Positions 9,926 to 18,922 of a stretch of 64,000 bases of DNA are shown here, piece after piece. This DNA comes from Formivibrio citricus (GTDB taxonomy: Bacteria > Pseudomonadota > Gammaproteobacteria > Burkholderiales > Chitinibacteraceae), in contig NZ_FOVE01000012.1 of the NCBI RefSeq assembly GCF_900115065.1, positions 37,352 through 101,351 of the forward strand, written 5' to 3'. The translations under genes and the position numbers were made by a program. The number at the start of each line of letters is the position of its first letter. The stretch's first letter is position 1. The notes beneath the pieces were generated by a model that was not told the origin of the DNA, ran no database searches, and saw only the letters and a program-made list of their open reading frames with translations.

Positions 9926-10735
9926 ATGAGCTGGGATCCTGCGCAATACCTCAAATTCGGCAACCAGCGGCTGCGGCCGGCGCTTGACCTGCTGGCGCAG
10001 ATTCCGCTCGAATCGCCCGCCACGGTGGTCGATCTGGGCTGCGGGGCCGGCAACGTGACGTGTTTCATTGCCGAACGCTGGCCACAGGCGCATGTCATCG
10101 GCGTGGACAATTCGGCAGCCATGCTGGCCAAGGCGCACGCTACCCTGCCGCAGGCGGATTGGGTGGAATCGGGTATTGCCGACTGGCAACCGGAGCAGCC
10201 GGTCGACCTGATCTATTCGAATGCAGCGCTGCACTGGCTGCCCGGCCATGAAACATTGTTCTCCCGGCTGATGGGATTCCTGAAACCGGGCGGGGTGCTG
10301 GCCGTGCAGATGCCGCGTAATTTCGCCGCGCCTTCGCATACCTCGATCGACGCGGCGCTCGATGCCCTTGAATTGCCCGCTGCGGTGCGGGCCGGCATCG
10401 ATGCCAACAAGCTCAACAGCCCGGTTGCCGAACCGGAACAGTACTACGACTGGATCAAGCCGCTCGCCGCCAGCGTCGACATGTGGGAAACGCTGTATTC
10501 CCACGTGCTGAATGGCGAGAATGCCGTGGCCGAATGGGTCAAGGGTACGGCGTTGATCCCGGTGCTGAACGGACTGCTGGCGGCGGAAGATGCGGGGCAG
10601 ATCGCGCCGGGGATGCGCGAGCGCTTCTGGGTGGACTACTGCGCCCGGACCAATGCCGCCTATCCGCGTCGCCCCGACGGTACGACGCTATTCCCCTTCC
10701 GGCGGTTGTTCTTCATCGCGATTCGCCAGGCTTGA
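9926..10735 (+). CDS. tam: Trans-aconitate 2-methyltransferase
   Basis: 269 residues, class I SAM-dependent methyltransferase. The start MSWDPAQYLKFGNQRLRPALDLL is typical of Tam, with the SAM-binding VVDLGCGAGNVT near residue 35 and the later ALHWLPGHETLF and LKPGGVLAVQMP segments. Tam methylates trans-aconitate, removing an inhibitor of aconitase. The length is slightly above E. coli Tam (252). The last 23 bp overlap the convergent esterase gene. The start is preceded by GAAAGGAAACAA. Confidence 0.9.
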   Translation: MSWDPAQYLKFGNQRLRPALDLLAQIPLESPATVVDLGCGAGNVTCFIAERWPQAHVIGVDNSAAMLAKAHATLPQADWVESGIADWQPEQPVDLIYSNAALHWLPGHETLFSRLMGFLKPGGVLAVQMPRNFAAPSHTSIDAALDALELPAAVRAGIDANKLNSPVAEPEQYYDWIKPLAASVDMWETLYSHVLNGENAVAEWVKGTALIPVLNGLLAAEDAGQIAPGMRERFWVDYCARTNAAYPRRPDGTTLFPFRRLFFIAIRQA

Positions 10736-11657
10736 GCATCTGCCCGATACGGGGGTCGAGCGAGGCCATGAAAGTCTCGACGGCCTCGGTATAGGCGCCG
10801 GGCAGGCCAAGGTCGCTATTGATTGCGCCGTGTGTCATTGCCTGAGGCAGCACTTCCACACGTACACCAAGAGGGCGCGCATGCTCGGCAAACTGCCGGG
10901 CTTGTGTGCAGGGCGCATCCGTGCGCTGGCTGGAACAGACCAGCAGCATGGGTGTCGCGGTTTTTGCGAGTTGATGCAGCGGCGAGGCGGCTTGCCAGTA
11001 GGCCGCATCCTGGCCGAATGCCCGATCATAGAGGCGCGGATGCTTGCCTTGCATGGTCTGCACGATGTCCATGGCGGCGGTATCGAGCGAGACGGTGCCC
11101 AACCAGCGCCGGGCGCCCATTTTTAGTGCCAGCCCCGGATTGGCTGTCAGCAAATCCACCAGATGCGCGCCGGCGGAATGGCCCATCAGGATAAAGCGGT
11201 TCGGGTCGGCGCCCCAGCCAACGGCTTGGGCCTGAGCCTTGGCTAGCGCTTGCGCGACATCGCTGGCCTGCTGCAGCGGATCGGCTTGGGGCAGCAGGCG
11301 GTAGTTCACTGAAATGAAAACAAAGCCGCGTGCGACCCAGCGCTGGACCTTGTTCTGGATAACGCGGGACATGGCCTTGTCGCCGATGCGCCATCCGCCG
11401 CCATGTGCCATGAAAATGACCGGCGCATTTTTCGCGCGGGCCGGCAGGTAGACATCCATGCGCTGCTTGGGATCGGCTCCGTAGGCTACGTCGCGCAACA
11501 GGCGCGCGCCTTGTGGCAAGGATTGAGCCGATGTGGTGTTTCTTCCCCGCTCAGCTTGCCGCTCGCCGCGATGCGCCTCAATGGCATCGCGGAGCGGGCC
11601 GGAGCTGGCCGTCTGGCTCAAGGCAAGCAGGATCGTCCAAGTGGCCAGACGGCTCAT
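10713..11657 (-). CDS. Secreted alpha/beta hydrolase (esterase/lipase family)
   Basis: 314 residues with an N-terminal signal peptide (hydrophobic residues 4-17). The oxyanion-hole motif HGGGWRIGD and the nucleophile elbow GHSAGAH are those of the hormone-sensitive-lipase/BD-FAE group. The C-terminal catalytic His is plausibly in MTHGAINSD. Substrate is unknown; short acyl esters or carbohydrate acetyl esters are likely. It overlaps tam by 23 bp at the 3' end. The lipoprotein gene lies 60 bp upstream on the same strand and could be in the same transcript. Confidence 0.85.
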   Translation of the reverse strand: MSRLATWTILLALSQTASSGPLRDAIEAHRGERQAERGRNTTSAQSLPQGARLLRDVAYGADPKQRMDVYLPARAKNAPVIFMAHGGGWRIGDKAMSRVIQNKVQRWVARGFVFISVNYRLLPQADPLQQASDVAQALAKAQAQAVGWGADPNRFILMGHSAGAHLVDLLTANPGLALKMGARRWLGTVSLDTAAMDIVQTMQGKHPRLYDRAFGQDAAYWQAASPLHQLAKTATPMLLVCSSQRTDAPCTQARQFAEHARPLGVRVEVLPQAMTHGAINSDLGLPGAYTEAVETFMASLDPRIGQMLKPGESR

Positions 11658-11717
11658 GGTGTCATTCGAACGGTTGGGCTATGACCAACCAATGCGATGG
11701 CCGGCCCGGTTTCGCAA

Positions 11718-12317
11718 TTACCGATCATCGTCATGCCCGCGCCGATCTGGCCGGCGCCTCTCATCCTGTCCGGAACGGTATTTCCCGTCCCTGTCGGCAC
11801 GGGGCTGGTTTTCATTTTCCTGCCGCTGGGGGGCGGCAACGGGAGTTTGCCGGCTGTCCCGTTCCACCCTCGCGGGCCGGGAGTCGTGCCTGATGGCTGG
11901 CGCGCTTTCGTAACGCGGCGGGGCGTTATGCTCTACGCGCGGTTTTACAGGAGCCGGAACATGCTGCGGCTGGGGGCGAGGCTGAGGTTGGGGCCGCGTA
12001 TCGCGTTCCCAGCGTCCGCCGTGCGGGCGCCAATGGTCGCCGCTGCGCTCCCAGCGATGCGGAACATAAATGTAACCATGGCGCGGCGCTTCCCAGCGCC
12101 CCGGAACCCAGACGTGGCGCGTGCCGACCCAGTTCCAGTAGCCGCCAATCCAGATGTAACCGACTACCGGCGGCGGTCCGGGATATTCGACGCGCAACGG
12201 TGGCGGCGCGACTCGAACTGTCTCGACATAGTAGGGTTCCCCGCCCGTGGTGACCACGCATCCGCCCAGGAGTGCCGATGTTGCTACGAGTGTGGCCAGC
12301 AAGATTCTTTTCTTCAT
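11718..12317 (-). CDS. YXWGXW-repeat lipoprotein
   Basis: 199 residues. The start at 12317 (MKKRILLATLVA...) follows an AAGGACTGC ribosome-binding stretch and gives a lipoprotein signal with lipobox LLGGC near residue 20. The next section has Trp/Tyr-rich repeats (GYIWIGGYWNW, HVWVPGRWE, YIYVPHRWE, HWRPHGGRWE) of the YXWGXW family. The tail is Pro/Arg/Gln-rich and probably disordered. Homologous lipoproteins are common in betaproteobacteria with no defined function. An upstream in-frame extension to 12479 is rejected because it removes the signal peptide. Confidence 0.8.
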   Translation of the reverse strand: MKKRILLATLVATSALLGGCVVTTGGEPYYVETVRVAPPPLRVEYPGPPPVVGYIWIGGYWNWVGTRHVWVPGRWEAPRHGYIYVPHRWERSGDHWRPHGGRWERDTRPQPQPRPQPQHVPAPVKPRVEHNAPPRYESAPAIRHDSRPARVERDSRQTPVAAPQRQENENQPRADRDGKYRSGQDERRRPDRRGHDDDR

Positions 12318-12503
12318 GATGCAGTCCTTCCCTCTCGGAAGATGACAATCGTATCTGCAGTATAGATACAGATGTCCGGATGTCCGGTGAAATAAGCCAA
12401 TCTCGGATTGGGTGCGCCAATGCCGGTTTAGCATGCTACGTTGAAATGACAGGCTGCTTCCGGCTTGGCCAACCTGCATTGCGTAGCCCGGAGATTTTTC
12501 AGG

Positions 12504-13109
12504 ATGGAATCAGACAACCCGACTTACAACACGCTGTACAACTACACCAAATCCTTGTCTGTCGCGCTGGGCTATCGGGATTTGATGACGCGGCTGCATT
12601 CGGAGAGGGTGCGCGATATTGCCCTGGAGCTGGGAATGCAATGCGGCCTGAACAAACAGGAACTGCTGATTCTGAGAATCAGCGCATCTTTTCATGACGT
12701 TGGAAAAATCGGCATCCCGGACAGTATCCTGCTGAAACCGACTCAGCTTGACGATGCCGAGTGGGAAATCATGAAGCGGCATGCGGAAATCGGCGAGCAA
12801 ATCATGAAGTCGACCGAGCTTGAAGGTTCAGGGCAGGCAGCGCTGGAAATTCGTCACCATCACGAACGCTACGACGGGCATGGCTACCCGGACAGCCTTG
12901 CCGGCGAGGCCATCCCGATCGGCTCCCGCATCATTTCCATTGCCGACAGCTACGATGCCATGGCGGTGACACGGTCCTATCACCGAGCCAGGGCACACGC
13001 GGAAATCATGGATGTTCTGCATGCCGAAAACGGGGGCAAGCATGATCCGGAGCTCATGCGTGTTTTTGGCGGAATCATCGAAAAAAGCCGGCTCAAAGCG
13101 GCTTGCTGA
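12504..13109 (+). CDS. Single-domain HD-GYP protein (probable c-di-GMP phosphodiesterase)
   Basis: 201 residues made almost entirely of an HD-GYP domain. It has HDVGKIGIPDSILLKP, MKRHAEIGEQIM, RHHHERYDGHGYP and SRIISIADSYDAM, so the metal and GYP motifs are intact. The usual N-terminal receiver or sensor domain is missing. The ATG at 12504 is chosen because GGAG lies 10 bp before it; a longer frame from 12465 has no better site. Expected activity is hydrolysis of c-di-GMP to GMP in the cytoplasm, possibly controlled by a partner protein. Confidence 0.85.
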   Translation: MESDNPTYNTLYNYTKSLSVALGYRDLMTRLHSERVRDIALELGMQCGLNKQELLILRISASFHDVGKIGIPDSILLKPTQLDDAEWEIMKRHAEIGEQIMKSTELEGSGQAALEIRHHHERYDGHGYPDSLAGEAIPIGSRIISIADSYDAMAVTRSYHRARAHAEIMDVLHAENGGKHDPELMRVFGGIIEKSRLKAAC

Positions 13110-13140
13110 TCCAAGTGAAGTTTGAATGGCATGCCTGGCA

Positions 13141-13214
13141 TAGCCCGGTATCCAGCAATAAAGCCGTCTCGAAGCACTCGACCCCGGCCTGAACCGGGTG
13201 GGCGAGTTCAAACA
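13141..13214. repeat. REP-like inverted-repeat unit (CCCGGTATCCAG ... CCCCGGCCTG family)
   Basis: CCCGGTATCCAGCAA followed by CGACCCCGGCCTGAACCGGGTGGGCGAGTTCAAAC matches, with decay, the unit at 45997-46080 and half of it at 41828 and 47750. It lies between the convergent HD-GYP and response-regulator genes. Confidence 0.65.
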
Positions 13215-13217
13215 AGA

Positions 13218-14846
13218 TCAGGGCTTGGGAAACAACTCATTCAGTTGGTTGTCGATCTGGTTGAGCCGTTTGTCGTCGGAGCAAAGGGAACGGGCATGCT
13301 GCAGGGTCTGTCGGGTCTCGTTCAGCAATGCTTCGTTGGCTCCTTGCTGCTTCATGCAGGAAATCGCGATCTGGGCGAAGTTGAGCAACACGCGCAGATT
13401 GGATGGCAGCAGCTTCTTGGCGTTGCGCATGGATTCGACGGCTTCTTCCAGTTTCCCGGCCTGGGCCAGCAGTGCCCCGGCGTTCATCAATTCCAGTGCT
13501 TCCTGGCGCGATAGCGCCACGAGTTGCGCGCCTTCTTCGTGCATGCCGGCCTGGTCGAAAATTTCCCCGACCTGGTTTGCCAGCTTGCGATCTTCGTGGT
13601 TGTTCATGACGAGTTTGTGCAGCAGTTCCGTCGCGGATTCCTTGTTGCCCGTATTGAGCAACAGCTCGGCGGCCTCAAGCCCGGCGGCGCCTTCGGGAAT
13701 GGCGCCGGAAGTGGCCAGCAGGGCATCGAGTGCCTTGGCGGCTTCCCTGGCTTTGGCAGGCTGGTTGTTCTGCAGGTAGACCATGCCTTCCATTGCCTTG
13801 GCGCGCACCGTAATCTGTTCGCCATCGAAGTGTTTCTGCATGCTGCCCAGCGTTTTCAGCGCCTCTTCCGGTTGCTGCTTGTTGCTGCACACGCGCGCCA
13901 GCCCCACGTAGGCATCCGCGGTTTTCATGATCGAATGCTCGCCGACCGCCATGCTTTTGCGGAAGGCTTTCTCGGCAGCATCCAGATTCCCGAGTTTCAG
14001 CGCCAGTTCGCCCAGATCCTTCTGCCTTTGCGGCGAATTGGGCGAGAGCTGTACGGCCCGTTGCAATACCTGCTCGGCGGCTTCCAGTTCTTCAAGCTGT
14101 TGCAGGGTCTTGGCGAGCCAGTCATAAGCCTCGATGTTGGCGCGGTTTTCGTTGATGACTTGCTGCAGCAGATCGCGCGCGGCGACATAATCGCCCTGCA
14201 TGAACAGGACTCTGCCCAAACCGACCTTGGCCCAGGGCTGATCGCGTTCGGCCAGTACCGCCTCAAGAAGCTGCCTGGCCTCGGCCAGTTCGCCGATGGC
14301 CAGCAGGAACTGGTATTTCAGGCGCTGCAATTCTGGGGCATTCAGCCTGTCCGTTGCCATTTGTTGGTCGCACAGCGCGATGGCGCGGGAATAGTCTTTT
14401 TTCCCCAGCGCGTTGTTGATGTCGATGAAGGTGCGTTTGCGCGCCCAGATCTTGGTCAGCCGGTTTTGCAGCAGGGCTGTCGTCAACGGTTTGATCAGGT
14501 AGCTGTCCGGCAGGTATTCCAGTGCGCCCATCACCGTTTCCAGCGATTTTTCCGCCGTGATCATGATCCAGGCGCAGGCCGGACCGACCCACTGGCGGAA
14601 TTTGGCTTCCTCCAGCAATTGCTGGCCGTTCTTGCCCGGTCCGAGGTTGAAATCGCACAGCACGACGTCGTATTTGCTGGAAGACAGCAGCTTGATCGCA
14701 TCCTGGCTGCTGCCGGCAGAGTCGATACGGGTGGCACCGCATTCGCGCAGCATGTCGCGCAACATGCGCTGCATGCCGTGGAAATCGTCGATTATCAGGA
14801 ATCTGCGCTGGGAAAAATCAGAGAAAGTGTCTTGCAATCCGGCCAT
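13218..14846 (-). CDS. Response regulator with C-terminal tetratricopeptide repeats
   Basis: 542 residues. The receiver domain (about 15-135) has the acidic pair Asp20/Asp21, phospho-acceptor Asp65 (VVLCDFNLG), the Thr of MITAEKS and the Lys of LIKPL. The remainder (about 150-540) is helical TPR-like repeats, with patterns such as PWAKVGLGRVLFMQGDY and AYVGLARVCSNKQQPEEAL. It has no DNA-binding output domain, so the output is likely protein-protein contact. The sensor-less kinase gene is 84 bp upstream on the same strand, so they probably form one two-component pair. A hairpin repeat sits in the 84-bp gap. Confidence 0.85.
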   Translation of the reverse strand: MAGLQDTFSDFSQRRFLIIDDFHGMQRMLRDMLRECGATRIDSAGSSQDAIKLLSSSKYDVVLCDFNLGPGKNGQQLLEEAKFRQWVGPACAWIMITAEKSLETVMGALEYLPDSYLIKPLTTALLQNRLTKIWARKRTFIDINNALGKKDYSRAIALCDQQMATDRLNAPELQRLKYQFLLAIGELAEARQLLEAVLAERDQPWAKVGLGRVLFMQGDYVAARDLLQQVINENRANIEAYDWLAKTLQQLEELEAAEQVLQRAVQLSPNSPQRQKDLGELALKLGNLDAAEKAFRKSMAVGEHSIMKTADAYVGLARVCSNKQQPEEALKTLGSMQKHFDGEQITVRAKAMEGMVYLQNNQPAKAREAAKALDALLATSGAIPEGAAGLEAAELLLNTGNKESATELLHKLVMNNHEDRKLANQVGEIFDQAGMHEEGAQLVALSRQEALELMNAGALLAQAGKLEEAVESMRNAKKLLPSNLRVLLNFAQIAISCMKQQGANEALLNETRQTLQHARSLCSDDKRLNQIDNQLNELFPKP

Positions 14847-14869
14847 GGCGTTTGTGTTCCTGTGAATTT

Positions 14870-14931
14870 TTTCAGGGCTTGTTCATGGTCTTGCTGCGAG
14901 GCTCGCTCGCTACTGACTTTGAACCGGTTCT
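14870..14931 (-). repeat. Type A repeat, core-less hairpin remnant between kinase and regulator genes
   Basis: Read on the minus strand it begins AGAACCGGTTC at the last base of the kinase stop codon and ends ATGAACAAGCCCTG. The two arms (GTTCATGGTCTTGCTGCGAG and GTTCAAAGTCAGTAGCGAG on opposite strands) pair as a long imperfect hairpin. The LTR-like ends and CTTGCTGCGAGG block match type A elements, without the central core. Confidence 0.6.
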
Positions 14932-15623
14932 CAGGGGAGTTGCAGGATGCAGCAGCCGCCACCGTAGCAACCACCGTTTTCCAGGCGCAACCGTCCGTGG
15001 AGTCCCTTGTTCCTGTGCATTGCCGCAACCGTGCGGCCAAAATACAGGCCGAGCCCGGTGCTGCCGCTGCCGAAGCTGATGCCGCGTTGCTCCGATTCGA
15101 TCGCCTGCAGCATGCTTGCAGGATAGCCGGCACCGTTGTCCTCGACGCGGATTTCCAGCATGTCGCCGACTTGGGCTGCGGACAGCCGGATTCGATCCCT
15201 CGTGTACTGGCTGGCATTGTTGATGGCCTGACCGATCACGCCGTTCACCAATTCTTCGTCGAAATACCAGATCAGATCGTCAGGGCAGCTTGTTTCCAGT
15301 TCGATCAGGCGCGAAGCCAGGAGCGGGCGGCATTGAGCTTCCATTTCATGCACGAAATCGTTGAGCAGGAACGGTTGGGGATCGAAGGGGTAGAGGTGGT
15401 TGCCAACCTTGTAGAGTGCAAGCAACTGGATCAGGTTGTGGTTGACCCGCTTGGTTTCATACAGCATCTGCGACAGGTCTTCGTAGCCGGGAAAGCTGTC
15501 CGGCGTGAGTTCGCCCAGAAAGTGCTCCATCCGGTTGCTGAGCAAGCTGAGCGAATTCTTCATGTCATGCACGGATGAAGCCAGAAAAAACGACATGTCC
15601 GGCAGGGAGTCTTTTTCTTCCAT
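14931..15623 (-). CDS. Cytoplasmic sensor histidine kinase (no sensor domain)
   Basis: 230 residues. The dimerisation/phosphoacceptor helix has the candidate His in SSVHDMKNSLSLL near residue 19. The ATPase part shows an N box (GQAINNASQYT), G1 (VEDNGAGYP) and G2 (GSTGLGLYFGRT). No membrane helix or PAS/GAF domain precedes the His box, so the input must come from another protein. It ends 84 bp before the TPR response regulator, its probable partner. The C-terminus has a Gly/Cys-rich stretch (GGCYGGGCC). Confidence 0.82.
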   Translation of the reverse strand: MEEKDSLPDMSFFLASSVHDMKNSLSLLSNRMEHFLGELTPDSFPGYEDLSQMLYETKRVNHNLIQLLALYKVGNHLYPFDPQPFLLNDFVHEMEAQCRPLLASRLIELETSCPDDLIWYFDEELVNGVIGQAINNASQYTRDRIRLSAAQVGDMLEIRVEDNGAGYPASMLQAIESEQRGISFGSGSTGLGLYFGRTVAAMHRNKGLHGRLRLENGGCYGGGCCILQLP

Positions 15624-15922
15624 GACATCTTCCCGTTTGTTGGTCGAAGGGAAAACTGCTATGCGCCAATCTTGCCGGCGGCGTCTAAAACCATTTCTTG
15701 CTAATGGGCATTCGCCCTGAAACGAGCGAATTTTAGCATTTTCTTAAATACTATTTGTTATTGTTTTTATTGCTGGGACGGTTGGCACCAAATTGATTTT
15801 TAGGCGATCTCTATGATCGCAGCACGGTTTTCTGCCGGACAGGATGGTAAAGATACCATTACGCAGCCGGGACCTTGCTGCACAATTCCGTGCATGCAAT
15901 TCACCGCCCGGAGCGTTATTCC

Positions 15923-16513
15923 ATGAACATCCTCATCGTGCTGGCTCATCCGAAAACCGGCAGTTTCAACCATGCCCTGGCCAACAGCATTCGCGATGTG
16001 CTTCAAGCGCGTGGCGACCAAGTGACGCTACGCGACCTGTACGCGGAAAATTTCGATCCGGTGATGACGCCCGAAGAGCTGGAGCGCGACAACGTGGCGC
16101 CGCCCGTGATCCGCGAACATGCCGATGCCGTGCTGGCGGCCGACGGCATCGTGATCGTGCATCCGAACTGGCGCAGCCAGCCGCCGGCCATTCTCAAAGG
16201 GTGGATCGACCGGGTGCTGCGGGCCGGGGAGGCTTTCCGCTTCGTAGTGGATGAAAACGGCAAGGGGAAGGTTGTCGGCATGCTCAAGGCGCGCGCTGCA
16301 CTGGTGATCAATACCTCCAATACGCCGGAAGAGGTCGAACGCGCGGTTTATGGCGATCCGCTGGAAACGTTGTGGAAAAACTGCACCTGGAGTTTCTGCG
16401 GTATTCCGAAGGTGGAGCGGCGCAATTTCAACCCGGTGATCGTCAGTACGCCGGAAACCCGCCAGGCTTGGCTGGAAGAGGCTGCCACCCTGGCGCTGGA
16501 AGCTTTTGTCTAA
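15923..16513 (+). CDS. NAD(P)H oxidoreductase, flavodoxin-like fold (KefF/MdaB type)
   Basis: 196 residues. The start MNILIVLAHPKTGSFNHALAN is the flavin-phosphate-binding loop of the quinone-reductase/KefF family, and HPNWRSQPPAILKGWIDRVLRAG is the second hallmark. Such FMN/FAD enzymes reduce quinones or modulate K+ efflux proteins; no kef gene is adjacent. The ATG at 15923 follows GGAG by 9 bp; a 16-codon upstream extension lacks a site. The stop codon's last base is the first base of a perfect inverted-repeat element. Confidence 0.88.
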   Translation: MNILIVLAHPKTGSFNHALANSIRDVLQARGDQVTLRDLYAENFDPVMTPEELERDNVAPPVIREHADAVLAADGIVIVHPNWRSQPPAILKGWIDRVLRAGEAFRFVVDENGKGKVVGMLKARAALVINTSNTPEEVERAVYGDPLETLWKNCTWSFCGIPKVERRNFNPVIVSTPETRQAWLEEAATLALEAFV

Positions 16514-16656
16514 GAACCTGTTCACGCTCTTGCTGCGAAGCCGTGATCGGGGCTCATGCGCTGCTCAAAATCCTCATGTACTACTTGTACACTCCGGTTT
16601 TTGCGCTGCTCTTCACCCCGCTGACGTCTTCTCGCGACAGAGCGTGAACAGGTTCT
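16513..16656. repeat. Dispersed palindromic repeat, type A copy 3 (perfect 17-bp terminal inverted repeats)
   Basis: 144-bp element bounded by AGAACCTGTTCACGCTC (16513-16529) and its exact reverse complement (16640-16656). The core has ATGTAC (16576-16581) facing GTACAC (16587-16592) within AATCCTCATG...ACTCCGG. No direct duplication of the flanks is visible. There is no coding capacity, so if mobile it would be MITE-like and depend on a transposase elsewhere. Confidence 0.85.
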
Positions 16657-16666
16657 AAAGCCAATG

Positions 16667-16697
16667 AACAACGCCCCTCGCGAAGAGGGGCGTTGTT
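16667..16697. terminator. Stem-loop between convergent genes, likely bidirectional terminator
   Basis: Perfect 13-bp stem (16667-16679 with 16685-16697, loop GCGAA). It lacks a clear T run on either strand, so the terminator role is inferred from position between the oxidoreductase and DUF4337 genes. Confidence 0.55.
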
Positions 16698-16728
16698 GCG
16701 ATTGTCGGTCATGGAACAAAGGCAGTAT

Positions 16729-17283
16729 TCAGGTCAGAAAACGGATCAATACTTCGGGATGCCAATCCCAGCCAGCGAAAGCGGCGACGGTAAATGCCAG
16801 ACCGCATGTGCCGGTGCCGGCGGAGGTCAGCAACATCCAGCGCTGGCGCGTGATGGCAGTGATACCGGCCAGGGCGATGGCGATGGATAACAATGCCTCG
16901 GCCAGATCGAGCTGGTCGTCGCGGATGTTGAGTTCCTCTGCTTTGCGCTCATGGCCGCGCGCAGCTTCTTGCAGGCCGGCCGCTTCCTTCGTGTAGCGGG
17001 CCACTTCCTTTTCCAGCGTGGCAATGGAACCACGGGTGTGCCCGGTCTGGGGCAGCGATTTCAGCAACAGGATATTGTTTTCTGCCAAGTGCAACTTGAG
17101 TTTCTTGGCCTGGTATTCATTCCAGGTGTCCACTGCCTGGATCTTGGATTGCTGGATGCTCTGGACGATGTTGTCATCCTTGATCTTGCCGAATGCCATG
17201 ACGACGGACAGCAACAGCACGACCAGACCCACCATGTTGTTGAGGCGGGTTTCCTGCTGCTCATTGGCCGGGGTATTTTCCAT
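16729..17283 (-). CDS. DUF4337 family membrane protein
   Basis: 184 residues. One hydrophobic helix lies at about 16-34 (MVGLVVLLLSVVMAFG), a long charged alpha-helical segment spans 35-125, and two hydrophobic segments occupy 128-150 and 155-175. This helix / coiled region / two-helix plan is typical of DUF4337, a family without known function. A very strong ribosome-binding site (AGGAGGA) precedes the ATG. slyX lies 21 bp upstream on the same strand, so they probably share a transcript. Confidence 0.8.
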   Translation of the reverse strand: MENTPANEQQETRLNNMVGLVVLLLSVVMAFGKIKDDNIVQSIQQSKIQAVDTWNEYQAKKLKLHLAENNILLLKSLPQTGHTRGSIATLEKEVARYTKEAAGLQEAARGHERKAEELNIRDDQLDLAEALLSIAIALAGITAITRQRWMLLTSAGTGTCGLAFTVAAFAGWDWHPEVLIRFLT

Positions 17284-17304
17284 TTCGCAATCCTCCTGAC
17301 TTTC

Positions 17305-17505
17305 TCAATAGTGCGGCGGGATTTCCTGCGCGGGTGTACCGCGCGCGGGTAATTCGATGGTCTGGAGGTACTGGCACAGCGCCCGCAATTCCTGCTGCAA
17401 CGCGATGATCTGCTTCTGCTGGGTGGCCACGGTGCGGTTGAGTTCGTCGAGCAGGTCGTCCTGCAGCGCTTGCCTGATTTCGAGTTCGGTGAGACGCGAT
17501 TCCAT
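17305..17505 (-). CDS. slyX: SlyX-like protein
   Basis: 66 residues, almost entirely coiled coil (ESRLTELEIRQALQDDLLDELN and on), ending in the PPHY tail that typifies SlyX. SlyX is a small protein of unknown biochemical role, often near slyD in enterobacteria; slyD is not seen here. The ATG at 17505 is preferred over an upstream TTG (17541) because the protein then begins like other SlyX. DUF4337 lies 21 bp downstream. Confidence 0.85.
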   Translation of the reverse strand: MESRLTELEIRQALQDDLLDELNRTVATQQKQIIALQQELRALCQYLQTIELPARGTPAQEIPPHY

Positions 17506-17710
17506 GTGATTTTTCCCGGTCTGTATTGCGATGTCTGCCAAACCCGCAGTTTACTTGGCTTTGCATTTTCCTCTGTAGGAATTTTCCTACATCGTCATTC
17601 CTTCTCGCCTACATGAAAATCCGCCGTTGCTGATACCGGTTGCTTACGGGGCGGCCGATCATGGAACCCATGTTGCGGAGATCGATCCGCAGGCCAGAGA
17701 GGAATGCACC

Positions 17711-18922
17711 ATGACTAGCCAGACTTTAGCCAAAGCCCCGTCGTTCAGCTTCCGCAGCATGTTCATGCGCGATGCCGAGCCGGGACTGAAGACTTCGGGC
17801 AACGAAGAATCGTTGTCTCCCGATGCGCCCGCAGCGGATTCGGATACGCTGGTCAGCTTCCGCCAAGTGCAGAAAAGCTACGACGGCGATTCGCTCGTGG
17901 TCAAGAACCTCAATCTGGAAATCCGCCGCGGCGAATTCCTCACCATGCTCGGGCCGTCCGGTTCGGGCAAGACCACCAGCCTGATGATGCTGGCCGGTTT
18001 CGAAGTGCCGACCTCGGGCGAGATCCGCCTCGACGGCAAGCTGCTCAACAACGTGCCGCCGCACAAGCGCAACATCGGCATGGTATTCCAGAACTACGCG
18101 CTGTTCCCGCACCTGACCATTTTCGAGAACGTGGCTTTCCCGCTCAAGGTGCGCAACGAAGGTTTTCGCGAGATTCGCTACCAGGTCGACAAGGCGCTGG
18201 AGATGGTGCAACTGGACAAGTTCGCCCAGCGCTATCCGGCGCAGCTCTCCGGCGGCCAGCAGCAGCGCGTGGCGCTGGCTCGCGCGCTGGTGTTCAAGCC
18301 GCAACTGGTGCTGATGGACGAACCGCTGGGCGCGCTCGACAAGCAATTGCGCGAACACATGCAGATGGAAATCAAGCACATCCACCAGCAACTGGGCGTG
18401 ACCGTGGTGTACGTGACGCACGACCAGAGCGAAGCGCTGACGATGTCCGACCGCGTGGCGGTATTCAACAACGGCATCATCCAGCAGATCGACAAGCCCG
18501 AGGTGCTCTACGAGCGCCCGGCCAATTCCTTCGTCGCCAACTTCATCGGCGAGAACAACCGCCTCACCGGCAAGCTGCTGAGTCGCGACGGCGAGCAGTG
18601 CGTGGTCGAGATGCCGTACGGCGAGAAGGTGATCGCCAGTGCCATCAACGTCGGCGAGATCGGCGATCCGGTTTCGCTCTCGATCCGCCCCGAGCGCGTG
18701 GTGCTCAACGATGCCGCGCTTTCGGTGCAAAACCGCTTCAACGGGCAGATTCGCGAGTTCATCTACCTTGGAGACCATGTGCGCATCCGTATGGAAGTCT
18801 GCGGCACGCACGATTTCATCATCAAGATGCCTACCAGCCAGTTTGACAGCCGCTTGCGTGAGGGGGATGTCGTGCCGCTGGGTTGGGCGGCGGAATACGC
18901 TCACGCGCTCGATCCTGTTTGA
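17711..18922 (+). CDS. ABC transporter ATP-binding protein, polyamine type (PotA/PotG-like)
   Basis: 403 residues. A variable N-terminal extension of about 60 residues precedes the ATPase: Walker A GPSGSGKTTS, Q-loop VFQNYALFPH, signature LSGGQQQRVALARAL, Walker B LVLMDEPLGALD and the H-loop VTHDQSEA. The C-terminal TOBE region (about 300-400) has SIRPERV. It would energise uptake through the two permeases at 20396 and 21669. The ATG at 17711 follows GAGGAATGCACC; an in-frame upstream extension is rejected. The stop codon overlaps a type C repeat. Polyamine specificity is inferred from family and gene set, not from a binding-site match. Confidence 0.9.
   Translation: MTSQTLAKAPSFSFRSMFMRDAEPGLKTSGNEESLSPDAPAADSDTLVSFRQVQKSYDGDSLVVKNLNLEIRRGEFLTMLGPSGSGKTTSLMMLAGFEVPTSGEIRLDGKLLNNVPPHKRNIGMVFQNYALFPHLTIFENVAFPLKVRNEGFREIRYQVDKALEMVQLDKFAQRYPAQLSGGQQQRVALARALVFKPQLVLMDEPLGALDKQLREHMQMEIKHIHQQLGVTVVYVTHDQSEALTMSDRVAVFNNGIIQQIDKPEVLYERPANSFVANFIGENNRLTGKLLSRDGEQCVVEMPYGEKVIASAINVGEIGDPVSLSIRPERVVLNDAALSVQNRFNGQIREFIYLGDHVRIRMEVCGTHDFIIKMPTSQFDSRLREGDVVPLGWAAEYAHALDPV

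Noticed and set aside
16513..16656. Insertion sequence
   Set aside because: The perfect terminal inverted repeats look transposon-like, but at 144 bp it has no coding capacity and no target-site duplication is visible; called a repeat instead.
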